Positions 27,001-36,312 of a stretch of DNA of 52,660 nt are shown in pieces; the first letter of the stretch is position 1, and each line of letters begins with the position of its first letter. This stretch comes from Geodermatophilus sabuli (GTDB taxonomy: Bacteria > Actinomycetota > Actinomycetes > Mycobacteriales > Geodermatophilaceae). The notes under the pieces are model-generated. The model ran no database searches. It was not told the DNA's origin and worked only from the letters and a program-made list of their open reading frames with translations. The position numbers were made by a program, and so were the translations under genes. The stretch is taken from contig NZ_JAAGWF010000026.1 in the NCBI RefSeq assembly GCF_010686765.1, forward strand, positions 1 to 52,660, written 5' to 3'.

Positions 27001-29294
27001 ACGGGGCTCCGCGTCGGGGGCAGCGGCACCGGTGTGTCCGCCTCGGCCGCCGGCGTCCCGGCGCGACGGCGCAGCACGAACCGCACCAGGCGGCGCAGGA
27101 ACAGCAGGCCGAGCAGTGCCGCGGCGCCGATGGTGATGAGCAGCGAGATCGTGCCGTAGGCGGTGCTGCGCACCTGCAGCTCGACCTGCTCGCCGAGCAC
27201 GCCACCGGCGGGGGTGGTGAGCGTCGCGACCACGCCGAACCGGCCCGACTGCCGCACCTCGGTGGGCACCTCCACCGTCGTCCGCTGGTCGGGGGCGAGC
27301 ACCTGCTCACCGACGTCGGCCACGGTGAGGGCGTTGCCGCGGGTCTGCACGCGCAGCTGGACGCGCACGGCGAAGGGCAGGTCGTTCTGGACGGTGAGCA
27401 CCAGCGGGGCGTCGGTCGAGGCGAGGCTGTAGGTGCCGTCGGCGGGGGCGAGCAGGCCGACCTGGCCGCGGACCTGCTCGAGCGTCGCCCGCAGGTCCGC
27501 GGCCGCGGACCGGAACGCCTCCGGGTCGTCCCGCCACGCGGCCGAGGCCGACCGGGACACCGCCGCGTCGTAGCGGGCCAGCGTCGCCGCCGGGTCGTCG
27601 ACGACTGCGCTGGCGAGGTCGTCGCGCACGGCGACCGCCGCGGAGACGTCGGCCAGGCCCTCGGCCGCCAGCCCGCCGGGATCCGCCGGTGCGGCGAGCT
27701 CCCCCGTGTCGACCGAGGGGCCCTCGGCGAGCTGGACCACCGTCGCCGGCCGCAGCCAGGGGACCTGCGCCGAGGCGGCGATCATCTCGCTCACGCCGGC
27801 GGGGTCGGCGTCCACCTCGCGGGGCGGGGCGATCAGCACGGTCTGCCCGGCCGCCGGGTCGACGCCGCCGTCCATGGCCAGCAGCGCCAGCTCGGCCAGG
27901 TAGCGCTGCCCGGCCCCGGTGCCGCCGGGTGCGCCGGACGACGCCCCGACCAGCCCGCTCAGCCCGCTGTCGGCGACCAGCGCGTCGACCGGACCGTCGG
28001 GCGTGGGCACCGTCGTCCGTGCGGCCGCGCTCCCGCCGTCGAGGCCCAGGGCGGTCGTGCCGTCGGTGAGCCCGTCGGGGGTGAGCACCACCCGGTCGAT
28101 CCCGCCGGCGCGCAGCGTGGCGAGGCTGTCGGGACGCACGGCGCCGCCGACCGACCAGGCCAGGTCGGTGCGCGCGGTCACCCCGAGGGCGTCGCTGAGG
28201 ACGTCGGCGCCGAGGACGGCCGAGGCGTCCTCGTCGGACCCGTCGTCGGGCGGGCTGCCGGCGGGCAGGCTCCGGGTGACCACCTCGGCCAGCCCGGCGG
28301 CGGTCAGGGCATCGGTGTCGACGTCCCCGTAGGGCAGGGCGACCACCGGGTGGTCCGCGGCCACGGCTCGCAGCCGGTCCAGGAACGCGGCGGCCTCGTC
28401 GGTGCCCTCCCCCGCCCCCTCGCGGCCGGCGACGTCGTAGGGGCCCTCGGCCATGAGCGCGAGCTCCTCGACCAGGGCGGGGTCGACCGCCAGCGTCACG
28501 GGGACCGAGGGCCGGGGTTCACCGCCCTCGGGGGGAGCGGTCTGCGGCAGCCGCTCGACGACGGCCAGGGCGCGGTCCAGCCGACCCTCGGGGGACACGG
28601 CCGCGGCCAGCTCGTCGTCGACGAAACGGCCCGCGGCGTCGCGGTGGGTGCGTTCCACGACGGGCCACAGCCACGCGACGCTGGTCGGCGCGGCCGGCTG
28701 GGCGGGCGGCTGCACCAGGAAGGTGGACAGCTCCCCGACCCGTCGGCGCTCGCCGTCCGGCCCGTCGGCGTTGAGGTTGAGCAGCACCGGGTAGACGCCC
28801 TCCTGGTCCACCTGGAGCGTGCCGGTGTCCGTGGTGAGGACGAACGACGTCGAGTCGCCGGGCCCGAGCTCCCCCGGGACCTCCTGGAACGGGGTCGTGA
28901 CCGCCGTCGTCGGGTCGGGGTCGGCGTCGGTGGCCAGCAGCTCGGCGCGGCTGTCGAGCAGGTCGCCGCGCTGCAGGCGGACGTCGAGCCCGGCCAGCGT
29001 CTCGGTCCCGGTGTTGGTGAGCGTGCCGGCGACGGTGACCACGGCGCCGGGGCTGAGCACCCGCGGCTCGAACCGGGTGACGTCGACCTGCACCGGCCGG
29101 GTCGCGTCGCCGGCGTCGTCCTCCGCAACCGGAGCAGGCTCCCCAGGTGCGGCGGCCGCGGCCGGGGCCAGCGCGACGAGGGGGGCGGCGAGCAGCCCGG
29201 CCAGGACCGCACCGGTCGGTGCGGCGCGGCGGGAGCGGGGACGACCGTGCCGCACGGACCGGCCGCCGGTACGCCCGGCAGCCGATCGCCTCAC
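26997..29294 (-). CDS. DUF6049 secreted/membrane-anchored protein
   Basis: The 765-residue protein has an N-terminal signal sequence (AVLAGLLAAPLVALAPAAAAA) and a large outside part with Ig-like stretches (VTVAGTLTNTGTETLAGLDV) and a central glycosidase/deacetylase-like region (VTLAVDPALVEELALMAEG, VVALPYGDVDTDALTAAG). A C-terminal membrane anchor (ISLLITIGAAALLGLLFL) and a short basic cytoplasmic tail follow. It corresponds to mycobacterial Rv3909-like proteins, always next to murJ; function is unknown but envelope-related. GTG 29294 has GGGGAG five bases upstream and puts the signal sequence where expected. Its stop overlaps murJ as GTGA. Confidence 0.85.
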   Translation of the reverse strand: MRRSAAGRTGGRSVRHGRPRSRRAAPTGAVLAGLLAAPLVALAPAAAAAPGEPAPVAEDDAGDATRPVQVDVTRFEPRVLSPGAVVTVAGTLTNTGTETLAGLDVRLQRGDLLDSRAELLATDADPDPTTAVTTPFQEVPGELGPGDSTSFVLTTDTGTLQVDQEGVYPVLLNLNADGPDGERRRVGELSTFLVQPPAQPAAPTSVAWLWPVVERTHRDAAGRFVDDELAAAVSPEGRLDRALAVVERLPQTAPPEGGEPRPSVPVTLAVDPALVEELALMAEGPYDVAGREGAGEGTDEAAAFLDRLRAVAADHPVVALPYGDVDTDALTAAGLAEVVTRSLPAGSPPDDGSDEDASAVLGADVLSDALGVTARTDLAWSVGGAVRPDSLATLRAGGIDRVVLTPDGLTDGTTALGLDGGSAAARTTVPTPDGPVDALVADSGLSGLVGASSGAPGGTGAGQRYLAELALLAMDGGVDPAAGQTVLIAPPREVDADPAGVSEMIAASAQVPWLRPATVVQLAEGPSVDTGELAAPADPGGLAAEGLADVSAAVAVRDDLASAVVDDPAATLARYDAAVSRSASAAWRDDPEAFRSAAADLRATLEQVRGQVGLLAPADGTYSLASTDAPLVLTVQNDLPFAVRVQLRVQTRGNALTVADVGEQVLAPDQRTTVEVPTEVRQSGRFGVVATLTTPAGGVLGEQVELQVRSTAYGTISLLITIGAAALLGLLFLRRLVRFVLRRRAGTPAAEADTPVPLPPTRSPV

Positions 29295-29367
29295 GACAGC
29301 TCCCCGCCGGCGCCCGTCGGTCCGGGATCCCCGGTGCTGTCCGCCCTGCCCGCCCTGGCCGGCCCGG

Positions 29368-29844
29368 TCACGCGCTGTCGGCGAGGAGTGCGGGGGCCCG
29401 CTCGACCAGCGCACGCTCGTCGGCGTAGGCCAGCCGGTCGCTCAGCTCGTCGAGGGGCACCCAGGCCACCTCGGTCACCTCGACGTCGGCGTCGGAGAGG
29501 GCGCCGCCGATGGCGCGGAGCAGGAAGTGGTGCACGGTCTTGTGCACGCGACGGCCGTCGGCGACGAACCAGAAGTCGATGATCCCGAGCGGGGCGACCA
29601 CCTCGCCGATGATCCCGGTCTCCTCGGCGACCTCGCGGACGGCGGTGTCGGCCGGGGTCTCGCCCTCCTCGATGTGGCCCTTGGGCAGGGACCACAACAG
29701 CCGGCCGCGCCGGTCGGTCCGTCCGATCAGCGCCGCCCGCGGCCCCGTGATGGGGTCGTCGGCCACCACCAGGCCCCCGGCGGAGGTCTCGTCGACCCGG
29801 CGCAACCGGCGGCCGGGGCGTCCGCGCCCGCCCGTCCCAGCCAT
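29368..29844 (-). CDS. NUDIX hydrolase
   Basis: The 158-residue protein contains a complete Nudix box: [20 protein letters not shown] followed by TGI. This loop binds divalent metal for cleaving nucleoside diphosphate-linked compounds. The substrate is not known. Preceding it, [13 protein letters not shown] and LWSLPKGH are typical of the MutT-like group beside pcnA in actinobacteria. The ATG at 29844 is six bases after a -10-like TACCCT and has no ribosome site, suggesting a leaderless mRNA. It is divergent from pcnA, and the DUF6049-murJ block lies 73 bases downstream. Confidence 0.92.
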   Translation of the reverse strand: MAGTGGRGRPGRRLRRVDETSAGGLVVADDPITGPRAALIGRTDRRGRLLWSLPKGHIEEGETPADTAVREVAEETGIIGEVVAPLGIIDFWFVADGRRVHKTVHHFLLRAIGGALSDADVEVTEVAWVPLDELSDRLAYADERALVERAPALLADSA

Positions 29845-29850
29845 GCCAGG

Positions 29851-29856
29851 AGGGTA
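29851..29856 (-). promoter_or_regulatory. -10 box for the leaderless NUDIX transcript
   Basis: On the minus strand TACCCT is six bases upstream of the ATG at 29844. It lies 16 bases from the opposing pcnA -10 box, so the two divergent promoters are packed into 42 bp. Confidence 0.5.
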
Positions 29857-29872
29857 GCGCGCGCCACGGCAC

Positions 29873-29878
29873 TACTCT
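29873..29878 (+). promoter_or_regulatory. -10 box for the leaderless pcnA transcript
   Basis: TACTCT lies eight bases before the GTG at 29887, with no Shine-Dalgarno sequence. The other strand carries the NUDIX promoter. Confidence 0.5.
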
Positions 29879-29886
29879 GGCTGGTC

Positions 29887-31386
29887 GTGTCCGCACAGCC
29901 CCCGCGTCGTCCTCCCGCGGAACCCGTGCCCCCCGCCGTGCAGGAGGCGGTGCGGCACCTCGTGGACGTCTCGCCCGTCCTGACCGAGCTGGGGGAGCGG
30001 TTCACCGCCGCTGGTCACGAGGCGCACCTGGTGGGCGGATCGGTCCGCGACGCGCTGCTCGCCGCCGGTGCGGCGGGTGGGCGGCCGGCCGGCACGACGG
30101 ACGGCGACCTCGACGTCACCACCGACGCCCGTCCCGAGCAGGTGCTCGAGCTGCTGCGCGGCTGGGCCAGTTCCACGTGGAACACCGGGATCGCCTTCGG
30201 CACCGTGGGTGCCGAGGTCCGCGGCGTCCGGCTGGAGATCACCACCTTCCGGGCCGACCGCTACGACCGCGAGTCCCGCAACCCGCAGGTGGCCTGGGGC
30301 ACCTCGCTGGTCGACGACCTGGCCCGCCGCGACTTCACGGTCAACGCGATGGCGGTCTCGCTCGGGCCCGACCGGGCGGTCACCGACCCCTACGGCGGGC
30401 TCGGTGACCTGCTGGCGAAGCGGTTGCGCACGCCGGCCACGGCGGCGGAGTCCTTCGCCGACGACCCCCTGCGGATGCTGCGCGCCGTCCGGTTCGTCGC
30501 CCAGCTGGGCCTGACCCCGGACGACGACGTCGTGGCGGCCATGACGGCACTGGCCGGGGACCTGTCCCGGATCACCCCGGAGCGGGTGCAGGTGGAGCTG
30601 GCCAAGACGCTCCTCCAGGACTCGCCCCGGGCCGCGCTCGAGTTGTTCGTGTCCACCGGACTGGCCGACGTCGTCCTGCCCGAGCTGCCCGCGCTGCGGA
30701 TGGAGATCGACGAGCACCACCAGCACAAGGACGTCTACACGCACTCGCTGACCGTGCTGGACCAGGCGATCGCGCTGGAGAGGGCCGACCCGGATGCCGA
30801 CTCCCCCGACCTCGTGCTGCGGCTCGCGGCGCTGCTGCACGACATCGGCAAGCCGGCCACCCGCCGGCACGAGCCGCGGGGCCGGGTGTCGTTCCACCAC
30901 CACGAGGTGGTCGGCGCCAAGCTGGTGCGCAAGCGGCTGCAGGCGCTGCGCTTCTCCAAGGAGGTCACCGAGGCGGTCGCCCGGCTGACCTTCCTGCACC
31001 TGCGCTTCCACGGCTACGGCCGCGGCGAGTGGACCGACTCCGCCGTCCGCCGGTACGTGACCGACGCCGGGGACCTGCTGTCCCGTCTGCACAAGCTGGT
31101 GCGCTCGGACTCCACCACCCGCAACAAGCGGCGGGCAGCGGCGCTGTCGGCGACCTACGACTCGCTGGAGCAGCGGATCGCCGAGCTGTCGGCGGCCGAG
31201 GACCTCGCGCGGGTGCGACCGGACCTCGACGGCAACGCGATCATGGGGATCCTCGGGATCGGGCCGGGCCGCGAGGTCGGCGAGGCGTGGCGGTTCCTCA
31301 AGGACCTGCGCCTGGAACGCGGCCCGCTGGACCCCGACGTGGCCGAGGCGGAGCTCCGCGCCTGGTGGGCCACGCGCTCGGGTTGA
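29887..31386 (+). CDS. pcnA: CCA tRNA nucleotidyltransferase / poly(A) polymerase family
   Basis: The 499-residue protein builds or repairs the 3' CCA end of tRNAs. The nucleotidyltransferase head has VGGSVRDALL, the catalytic DGDLDVTTDARPEQV with two Asp, and RRDFTVNAMAVSL. The RNA-binding neck shows DDPLRMLRAVRFVAQLGL. An HD phosphohydrolase domain follows with LLHDIGKPATRRHE. An insertion GAAGGRPAGTT lies just before the catalytic strand. The GTG at 29887 is eight bases after a -10-like TACTCT. A perfect parS palindrome is embedded at 30170. It converges on the MFS gene with only two bases between stops. Confidence 0.94.
   Translation: MSAQPPRRPPAEPVPPAVQEAVRHLVDVSPVLTELGERFTAAGHEAHLVGGSVRDALLAAGAAGGRPAGTTDGDLDVTTDARPEQVLELLRGWASSTWNTGIAFGTVGAEVRGVRLEITTFRADRYDRESRNPQVAWGTSLVDDLARRDFTVNAMAVSLGPDRAVTDPYGGLGDLLAKRLRTPATAAESFADDPLRMLRAVRFVAQLGLTPDDDVVAAMTALAGDLSRITPERVQVELAKTLLQDSPRAALELFVSTGLADVVLPELPALRMEIDEHHQHKDVYTHSLTVLDQAIALERADPDADSPDLVLRLAALLHDIGKPATRRHEPRGRVSFHHHEVVGAKLVRKRLQALRFSKEVTEAVARLTFLHLRFHGYGRGEWTDSAVRRYVTDAGDLLSRLHKLVRSDSTTRNKRRAAALSATYDSLEQRIAELSAAEDLARVRPDLDGNAIMGILGIGPGREVGEAWRFLKDLRLERGPLDPDVAEAELRAWWATRSG
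30170..30183. promoter_or_regulatory. parS: parS site inside pcnA
   Basis: GTTCCACGTGGAAC is identical to parS site 1 and followed by A, giving a 15-of-16 match to the extended palindrome. It encodes part of the pcnA sequence WASSTWNTGIAFG. Confidence 0.82.
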
Positions 31387-31388
31387 GC

Positions 31389-32654
31389 TCAGCGGGCGAT
31401 GCGCAGGGAGGCGACCGCACTCACCGCGTAGACGGCCCCCACCGTGACCACCAGCGCGACCGAGATCCCCGACGGCGGCAGCAGGAGGGCCGCGGCCAGC
31501 AGCGCCGTCACGTAGCTGACGTTGACCAGGGTGTCGTAGACGGAGAACACCCGGCCGCGGAAGTCGTCCTCCATGGACTCCTGCAGCGTCGTGTCCACGC
31601 AGATCTTCACCGCCTGACCGACGAAGCCGAGCACCAGGCCGACGAGGACGGCCGTGACCGGGAGGAACGGCAGCGACAGCGCGACCAGCGCGGGTCCGGC
31701 GCCGGCCAGCAGCACGCTGACCCAGCGGGCCTTGCCCAGGCGCCGGACCACCGCGGGGGTCACCGCGGCGGCGAGCAGCGACCCACCCGCGCCGGCCGCG
31801 ACCACGAGACCCAGCCCCGCCAGCCCACCGGGGACCAGTCCACCGGTCGTGAACGTGTTGCGGAACAGCAGCATCGACATCAGCGTGACCAGCCCGAAGC
31901 ACAGCCGGTGCGCGGTGATGACCGCCAGCGCGGCGGCTGCGGGTGGGCGTTCCCACGCGTGCTGCGCGCCCGCGACCATCCCGGCGGCCACCTCGCGCAG
32001 CGAGAGTGCCGGGCTGCCGGCCGGGTGGTCGGGCCCCAGGTGCTCACGGGAGAACCGCGACACCACGCCGGCCGCCACCAGGTAGGGGACCGCCGCCGCC
32101 AGGGTCAGCAGGGCGTACGCGCCGTCGCCCGCGTCGCCGAGCTGCAGCAGGCCGACGGCGACCGCGCCGCCGCCGACGGTCGCGACCGCGCCGCACGTCG
32201 TCGACAGGGCGTTGGCCGACACCAGGGAGGGCTCGTCGGCCGTGTGCGGCAGCGCCGCCGAGAGCGCGGAGAGCACGAACCGGTTGACCGAGAACACCGC
32301 GAGGCCGACCACGTAGAAGCCGGCACCCGCCACGCCCGCCCACACCAGCGCCGCGAGCCCGGCGACGAGGGCCGCCCGGACCAGGCCGGCGCGCACCAGC
32401 ACCTGCCGGCGGCTCCACCGGTCCAGCCAGACACCGGCGAACGGGCCGACGACGGAGTAGGGCAGCAGGAGGACGGCGAAGCCGAGCGCGACGTCGAGTG
32501 GGTCGGCGGCGCGCTGCGGGTTGAACAGCACCGTCCCGGCCAGCGCCGCCTGCAGGACGCCGTCCCCGAACTGGGCGGCGAGGCGGGTGGCGAGCAGCCG
32601 GCGGAAGTCCCACCGGGGCAGCAGGTGCCGCACGGAGGTCTCCGCTCGGCGCAC
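31389..32654 (-). CDS. MFS transporter
   Basis: The 421-residue protein has about 12 hydrophobic segments and the MFS loop motif GVWLDRWSRRQVLVRAGLV between segments 2 and 3. The second half contains FRGRVFSVYDTLVNVSYV, often seen in the enterobactin-exporter-like group of MFS proteins. A drug or metabolite efflux role is plausible; the substrate is unknown. The GTG at 32654 is six bases downstream of TAGGGT with no ribosome site. It converges on pcnA and is divergent from yqgE. Confidence 0.88.
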   Translation of the reverse strand: MRRAETSVRHLLPRWDFRRLLATRLAAQFGDGVLQAALAGTVLFNPQRAADPLDVALGFAVLLLPYSVVGPFAGVWLDRWSRRQVLVRAGLVRAALVAGLAALVWAGVAGAGFYVVGLAVFSVNRFVLSALSAALPHTADEPSLVSANALSTTCGAVATVGGGAVAVGLLQLGDAGDGAYALLTLAAAVPYLVAAGVVSRFSREHLGPDHPAGSPALSLREVAAGMVAGAQHAWERPPAAAALAVITAHRLCFGLVTLMSMLLFRNTFTTGGLVPGGLAGLGLVVAAGAGGSLLAAAVTPAVVRRLGKARWVSVLLAGAGPALVALSLPFLPVTAVLVGLVLGFVGQAVKICVDTTLQESMEDDFRGRVFSVYDTLVNVSYVTALLAAALLLPPSGISVALVVTVGAVYAVSAVASLRIAR

Positions 32655-32660
32655 CCCATC

Positions 32661-32666
32661 ACCCTA
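32661..32666 (-). promoter_or_regulatory. -10 box for the leaderless MFS transcript
   Basis: On the minus strand TAGGGT is six bases before the GTG at 32654. No Shine-Dalgarno sequence or clear -35 is seen. Confidence 0.45.
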
Positions 32667-32758
32667 CGGTGGTCGAGTCCTCCCGCAGGGTGGACGACCG
32701 GCCGCAGGCGGTCCTCGCACCCGGGCGGCGCGGCCCTGCCCGGGGCCGCCCGGTGGGG

Positions 32759-32764
32759 CACACT
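32759..32764 (+). promoter_or_regulatory. Putative -10 box for the leaderless yqgE transcript
   Basis: CACACT lies seven bases before the ATG at 32772; no ribosome site is present. Confidence 0.35.
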
Positions 32765-32771
32765 GGGTGCG

Positions 32772-33437
32772 ATGACTCTCCCGCCCTCGTCCGACCCCGA
32801 CCCCGGTCCGCCCGCGCGGCCGGCGACGGGCCGACGTGGTGCGGGCGCGGTCCCCGCGCTCTCGATCGGCGGCCTCGACGACGTGCGCCCCGGCGCGCTG
32901 CTGGTGGCCATGCCGGCGCTGACCGACCCGACCTTCGCCGGGACCGTCGTGTTCGTGCTGGACCACAACGACAGCGGCACGCTGGGCGTGGTCCTCGGCC
33001 GGCCGAGCCAGGTGGAGATCCGCGACGTGCTGCCCGGCTGGTGCGACCTGGCGGTCGACCCCGGGGTGTTCCACGTGGGGGGCCCCTGCGAGACGGACAC
33101 GGCGCTGTGCCTGGCCGTGTGCCCCGCCCCGGCGCCGGCACCCGACAGCGGGCTGCGGCGGGTCGCGGGCGACGTCCACCTGGTCGACCTGGACGCCGAC
33201 CCGGTGGAGCTCCCCGGCCACGTCCGCGGGCTGCGGGTGTTCGCCGGGTACGCCGGCTGGTCGCCGGGTCAGCTGTCCGGCGAGATCGCGGAGGGTGCCT
33301 GGGCCTGCGTGCCCGGCCGCCCAGACGACGTCCTCTGCGACGCGGCCGGGCCCGAGCTGTGGCGGCGGGTCATGGGCCGGCAGACGGGGCGGCTGGCCGT
33401 GCTGTCCACGGCGCCGGCCGACCCCTCGGCGAACTGA
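32772..33437 (+). CDS. YqgE/AlgH family protein
   Basis: The 221-residue protein has the UPF0301/YqgE fold: VRPGALLVAMPALTDPTFAG, VVFVLDHNDSGTLGVVLGRP, FHVGGPCETDTALCL and RVFAGYAGWSPGQLSGEIAE. It ends with WRRVMGRQTGRLAVLSTAP. The molecular function of the family is not settled. A 40-residue Pro-rich leader precedes the domain. The ATG at 32772 is the first codon after a -10-like box. A degenerate parS-like GTTCCACGTGGGGG lies at 33068. A hairpin terminator follows 69 bases after the stop. Confidence 0.92.
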   Translation: MTLPPSSDPDPGPPARPATGRRGAGAVPALSIGGLDDVRPGALLVAMPALTDPTFAGTVVFVLDHNDSGTLGVVLGRPSQVEIRDVLPGWCDLAVDPGVFHVGGPCETDTALCLAVCPAPAPAPDSGLRRVAGDVHLVDLDADPVELPGHVRGLRVFAGYAGWSPGQLSGEIAEGAWACVPGRPDDVLCDAAGPELWRRVMGRQTGRLAVLSTAPADPSAN

Positions 33438-33505
33438 CCCGGTACCCGGACACGCCCGCAGGTGCGGCGCCGCGGCGCGACATCTGGTAGGAAGTGGATC
33501 CGGGA

Positions 33506-33534
33506 GGGGGCGGTCTGGGGAAGAGGCCGCCCCC
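33506..33534. terminator. Hairpin terminator after yqgE
   Basis: GGGGGCGG (33506-33513) pairs with CCGCCCCC (33527-33534) around a 13-base loop, followed by TT. It lies between the convergent yqgE and lipoprotein genes. Confidence 0.75.
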
Positions 33535-33582
33535 TTCCCCCATGTCCGGGTCCGTCCAGGGCGGTGCGGACGGGCTCCTGCC

Positions 33583-34341
33583 TCACAGCCCGACGGTGGC
33601 CGCGATCTCCGGGTGCGCCGCGCCGTCCGCGGTCTGCTCGTCCTCCGGCACCTCGATCACCCGGGGACCGTGGTCGGAGAGGGTGACCGTCACGTCCTCC
33701 TCCTGGCCGGGCAGCCGGGTGACGAACTGCGCCAGCAGGTCGCTCGACCGGTCCACCGCGACCGTCCAGCCCGACGGTGAGGCGTAGACCGCCGTCAGCT
33801 GGCCGTCGACCGAGCGGTCGCCCTCCCAGGTGTAGGCCGCGTCCTGGAAGGCCCCGGCGTCGTCGGCCTCGGCGGCGGACAGGTTGAGCACCAGCCGGAC
33901 GAGGACGTCGGTCAGCGGCGACTCCTCCCCCGTCGCCACCGGCCGGCGCACGTAGGCCGCCTCGGGCAGGCCCGCCCCGGCCAGCGCCTGGGCCAGACCG
34001 GGGACGTCGCCGAACCACAGCTGGTCGGCGGTGAAGAACAGCGTGCGCGTGTCGTCGGGCCGCTCGTCGCCGTAGGCGGTCACCGCCTGGGCCCGGCCCA
34101 CCGCGCCGGTGAAGTCGACCTCGCCGGTCAGCGTCAGCACGGTGCCCTCGCCGTAGGGGGCGGTGACGACGAAGTCCGCGCCGCCCTCCTCCCCGTTGCG
34201 CGCCAGCAGCTGCGCGAGGACGCCGGCCTCCTCCTGGGTCACCGCGTCGCCGGTCTCCCGGTCACCGGCGTCCCCGGAGCACCCCGTGAGCAGCGCGACG
34301 GCAAGCCCCAGGGTGGCGAGCAGCGGACGGCGGCGGGACAT
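33583..34341 (-). CDS. LppX/LprAFG-like putative lipoprotein
   Basis: The 252-residue protein starts MSRRRPLLATLGLAVALLTG followed by Cys, a lipoprotein signal with lipobox LLTGC (Cys near residue 21). The body has FVVTAPYGEGTVLTLTGEVDF, VRRPVATGEESPLTDVLVRL and VTVTLSDHGPRVIEVP. Its size and beta-rich look recall LppX/LprG-type lipid-binding lipoproteins, but I am not certain of the family. The ATG at 34341 is seven bases after TACGCT, with no ribosome site. It should be anchored outside the membrane. It is monocistronic, behind the ino1 terminator. Confidence 0.72.
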   Translation of the reverse strand: MSRRRPLLATLGLAVALLTGCSGDAGDRETGDAVTQEEAGVLAQLLARNGEEGGADFVVTAPYGEGTVLTLTGEVDFTGAVGRAQAVTAYGDERPDDTRTLFFTADQLWFGDVPGLAQALAGAGLPEAAYVRRPVATGEESPLTDVLVRLVLNLSAAEADDAGAFQDAAYTWEGDRSVDGQLTAVYASPSGWTVAVDRSSDLLAQFVTRLPGQEEDVTVTLSDHGPRVIEVPEDEQTADGAAHPEIAATVGL

Positions 34342-34348
34342 GCCGTGC

Positions 34349-34354
34349 AGCGTA
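34349..34354 (-). promoter_or_regulatory. Putative -10 box for the leaderless lipoprotein transcript
   Basis: On the minus strand TACGCT lies seven bases before the ATG at 34341, downstream of the ino1 terminator hairpin. Confidence 0.4.
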
Positions 34355-34390
34355 TGCAGCCTCGGGCGCCGCACCCCCGACGACGCGACA

Positions 34391-34421
34391 GGGCCCGCAC
34401 CCCGGACGGGAGTGCGGGCCC
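34391..34421 (-). terminator. Hairpin terminator after ino1
   Basis: GGGCCCGCAC (34391-34400) and GTGCGGGCCC (34412-34421) form a perfect 10-bp stem with an 11-base loop, 14 bases past the ino1 stop. Confidence 0.82.
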
Positions 34422-34435
34422 CATCGGGTCCTCGC

Positions 34436-35515
34436 TCAGCGCTCGATGTCGCCGCGGATGAACGCCTCGACGGCGTCGCGCGCCTCGCTGTCGTCGTACT
34501 GCACGGGCGGGCTCTTCATGAAGTAGGACGACGCCGACAGGATCGGGCCGCCGATGCCGCGGTCCTTGGCGATCTTGGCGGCGCGGACGGCGTCGATGAT
34601 GATGCCGGCCGAGTTGGGCGAGTCCCAGACCTCGAGCTTGTACTCCAGGCTCAGGGGCACGTCACCGAACGCGCGCCCCTCCAGGCGGACGTAGGCCCAC
34701 TTGCGGTCCGACAGCCACGGCACGTGGTCCGACGGGCCGATGTGCACGTTGTCCTTGCCCATGTCGCGGTCGACCTGGCTGGTGACCGACTGGGTCTTGG
34801 AGATCTTCTTGGACTCCAGCCGCTCGCGCTCGAGCATGTTCTTGAAGTCCATGTTGCCGCCCACGTTGAGCTGCATCGTGCGGTCGAGCTGCACGCCGCG
34901 GTCCTCGAACAGCTTGGCGAGGACGCGGTGGGTGATCGTGGCGCCGACCTGGCTCTTGATGTCGTCGCCGACGATCGGCACCCCGGCGGCGGTGAACTTG
35001 TCCGCCCACTCCTTCGTGCCGGCGATGAAGACCGGCAGGGCGTTGACGAAGGCGACCCCGGCGTCGAGCGCGGCCTGGGCGTAGAACTCCGCGGCCTGCT
35101 GCGAGCCCACGGGCAGGTAGCAGACGAGGACGTCGGCGCCGGACTCCCGGAGCGCCGCCACCACGTCGACCGGCTGGTCGTCGGACTCCTCGACGATCTC
35201 GCGGTAGTACTTGCCCAGCCCGTCGAGGGTGGTCCCGCGCTGGACGGTGACGCCGAGCGGGGGGACGTCGCAGATGGTGATGGTGTTGTTCTCGCTGGCG
35301 ACGATGGCCTCGGAGAGGTCCCGGCCGACCTTCTTGGCGTCGACGTCGAACGCCGCCACGAACTCCACGTCGGACACGTGGTAGTCGCCGAAGCGGACGT
35401 GCATGAGGCCGGGGACCGACTGCGTCTCGTCGGCGTCCCGGTAGTAGTGCACGCCCTGGACGAGCGAGGCGGCGCAGTTGCCCACACCGACGATGGCGAC
35501 CTTGACGGTGCCCAT
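34436..35515 (-). CDS. ino1: myo-Inositol-1-phosphate synthase
   Basis: Ino1 converts glucose 6-phosphate to inositol 1-phosphate with NAD, feeding phosphatidylinositol and mycothiol in actinobacteria. The 359-residue product has the NAD motif [16 protein letters not shown], and also [45 protein letters not shown] and [16 protein letters not shown]. Length fits the short actinobacterial form. The ATG at 35515 has AAGGAG five bases upstream. A PadR-type regulator gene lies 98 bases upstream on the same strand, the conserved padR-ino1 pair. A strong terminator follows. Confidence 0.97.
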   Translation of the reverse strand: MGTVKVAIVGVGNCAASLVQGVHYYRDADETQSVPGLMHVRFGDYHVSDVEFVAAFDVDAKKVGRDLSEAIVASENNTITICDVPPLGVTVQRGTTLDGLGKYYREIVEESDDQPVDVVAALRESGADVLVCYLPVGSQQAAEFYAQAALDAGVAFVNALPVFIAGTKEWADKFTAAGVPIVGDDIKSQVGATITHRVLAKLFEDRGVQLDRTMQLNVGGNMDFKNMLERERLESKKISKTQSVTSQVDRDMGKDNVHIGPSDHVPWLSDRKWAYVRLEGRAFGDVPLSLEYKLEVWDSPNSAGIIIDAVRAAKIAKDRGIGGPILSASSYFMKSPPVQYDDSEARDAVEAFIRGDIER

Positions 35516-35613
35516 GTGGTCTCCTTCTGGTCGGACCGCGAACGGTCGTTGTCTCCCGGACCGCGTGCGGTCCTGCATGGTGCAGACGACGCCCGGTCGG
35601 GCGACGCCTCGGT

Positions 35614-36192
35614 TCATGGGGTGCGGGGCGGCTCGTCGGAGGACGCCTGCCGCTCGCTGTCGATGAGCTCCGAGAGCCAGCGCACCTCGCGGTCGACGGA
35701 GTCCAGGCCGTGCCGCTGGAGCTCGAGGGTGTAGCGGTCGAGGCGTTCGCGGGTCCGGCTGAGCGAGGACCGCAGGCCCTCCCGCTGCCGCTCGACGGTG
35801 CGACGGCGGCCCTCCAGGATCCGCAGCCGCACGTCGGCCGCGGTGTGCCGGAAGAACGCCAGGCGGACCCCGAAGAGCCCGCCGTCGTCGTACGCCTCGG
35901 GACCGGCCTGGCCGACCAGCTCGTGGAAGCGTTCCTTGCCCTCGGCGGTGATCGTGTAGACGACCTTGCCCCGCCGGCCGGTGAGGGGTGGCGCGTCGGC
36001 CGGCAGCAGTGCGTGCTTGTCGGGATCGTCGGTGGAGACGTACCCCGCCGCGTGCAGCCTCTTGAGGGCCGGGTAGAGCGAGCCGTAGGAGATGCTCCGC
36101 AGCCCACCGAGGACCTGCGCGAGTTGTTTGCGCAGCTCGTAGCCGTGCATCGGGGACTGGTGCAGCAGGCCGAGGATGGCGAACTCGAGCAC
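35614..36192 (-). CDS. PadR family transcriptional regulator
   Basis: The 192-residue regulator has an N-terminal winged helix ([38 protein letters not shown]) and a C-terminal coiled, PadR-C-like dimerisation region rich in Arg/Glu ([20 protein letters not shown]). GTG 36192 has GGGAGG four bases upstream. A perfect 10-bp inverted repeat lies 25 bases upstream and is a likely operator for autoregulation. Neighbours are ino1 downstream and DUF5318 divergent, so it may also control those genes. The ligand is unknown. Confidence 0.93.
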   Translation of the reverse strand: MLEFAILGLLHQSPMHGYELRKQLAQVLGGLRSISYGSLYPALKRLHAAGYVSTDDPDKHALLPADAPPLTGRRGKVVYTITAEGKERFHELVGQAGPEAYDDGGLFGVRLAFFRHTAADVRLRILEGRRRTVERQREGLRSSLSRTRERLDRYTLELQRHGLDSVDREVRWLSELIDSERQASSDEPPRTP

Positions 36193-36216
36193 GTCGCCTC
36201 CCGTCGCCCTGCTGTT

Positions 36217-36239
36217 CGATGTATCGACACGATACATCG
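36217..36239. promoter_or_regulatory. Inverted-repeat operator in front of padR
   Basis: CGATGTATCG and CGATACATCG are perfect complements separated by ACA. The site contains ATGT and ACAT, the half-site elements known from PadR operators, and lies in the divergent padR/DUF5318 gap. Confidence 0.75.
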
Positions 36240-36312
36240 GACGGACGACCCGGGCGACACCGGGCGGGGGCGGGGTACGGGCGCAGACCCCTCCGGCCGT
36301 CCCCGCGATGCG

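Noticed and set aside
33068..33081. GTTCCACGTGGGGG in yqgE as a fifth parS
   Set aside because: The second arm is broken (GGGGG for GGAAC), so ParB nucleation is unlikely; noted only as a degenerate match.
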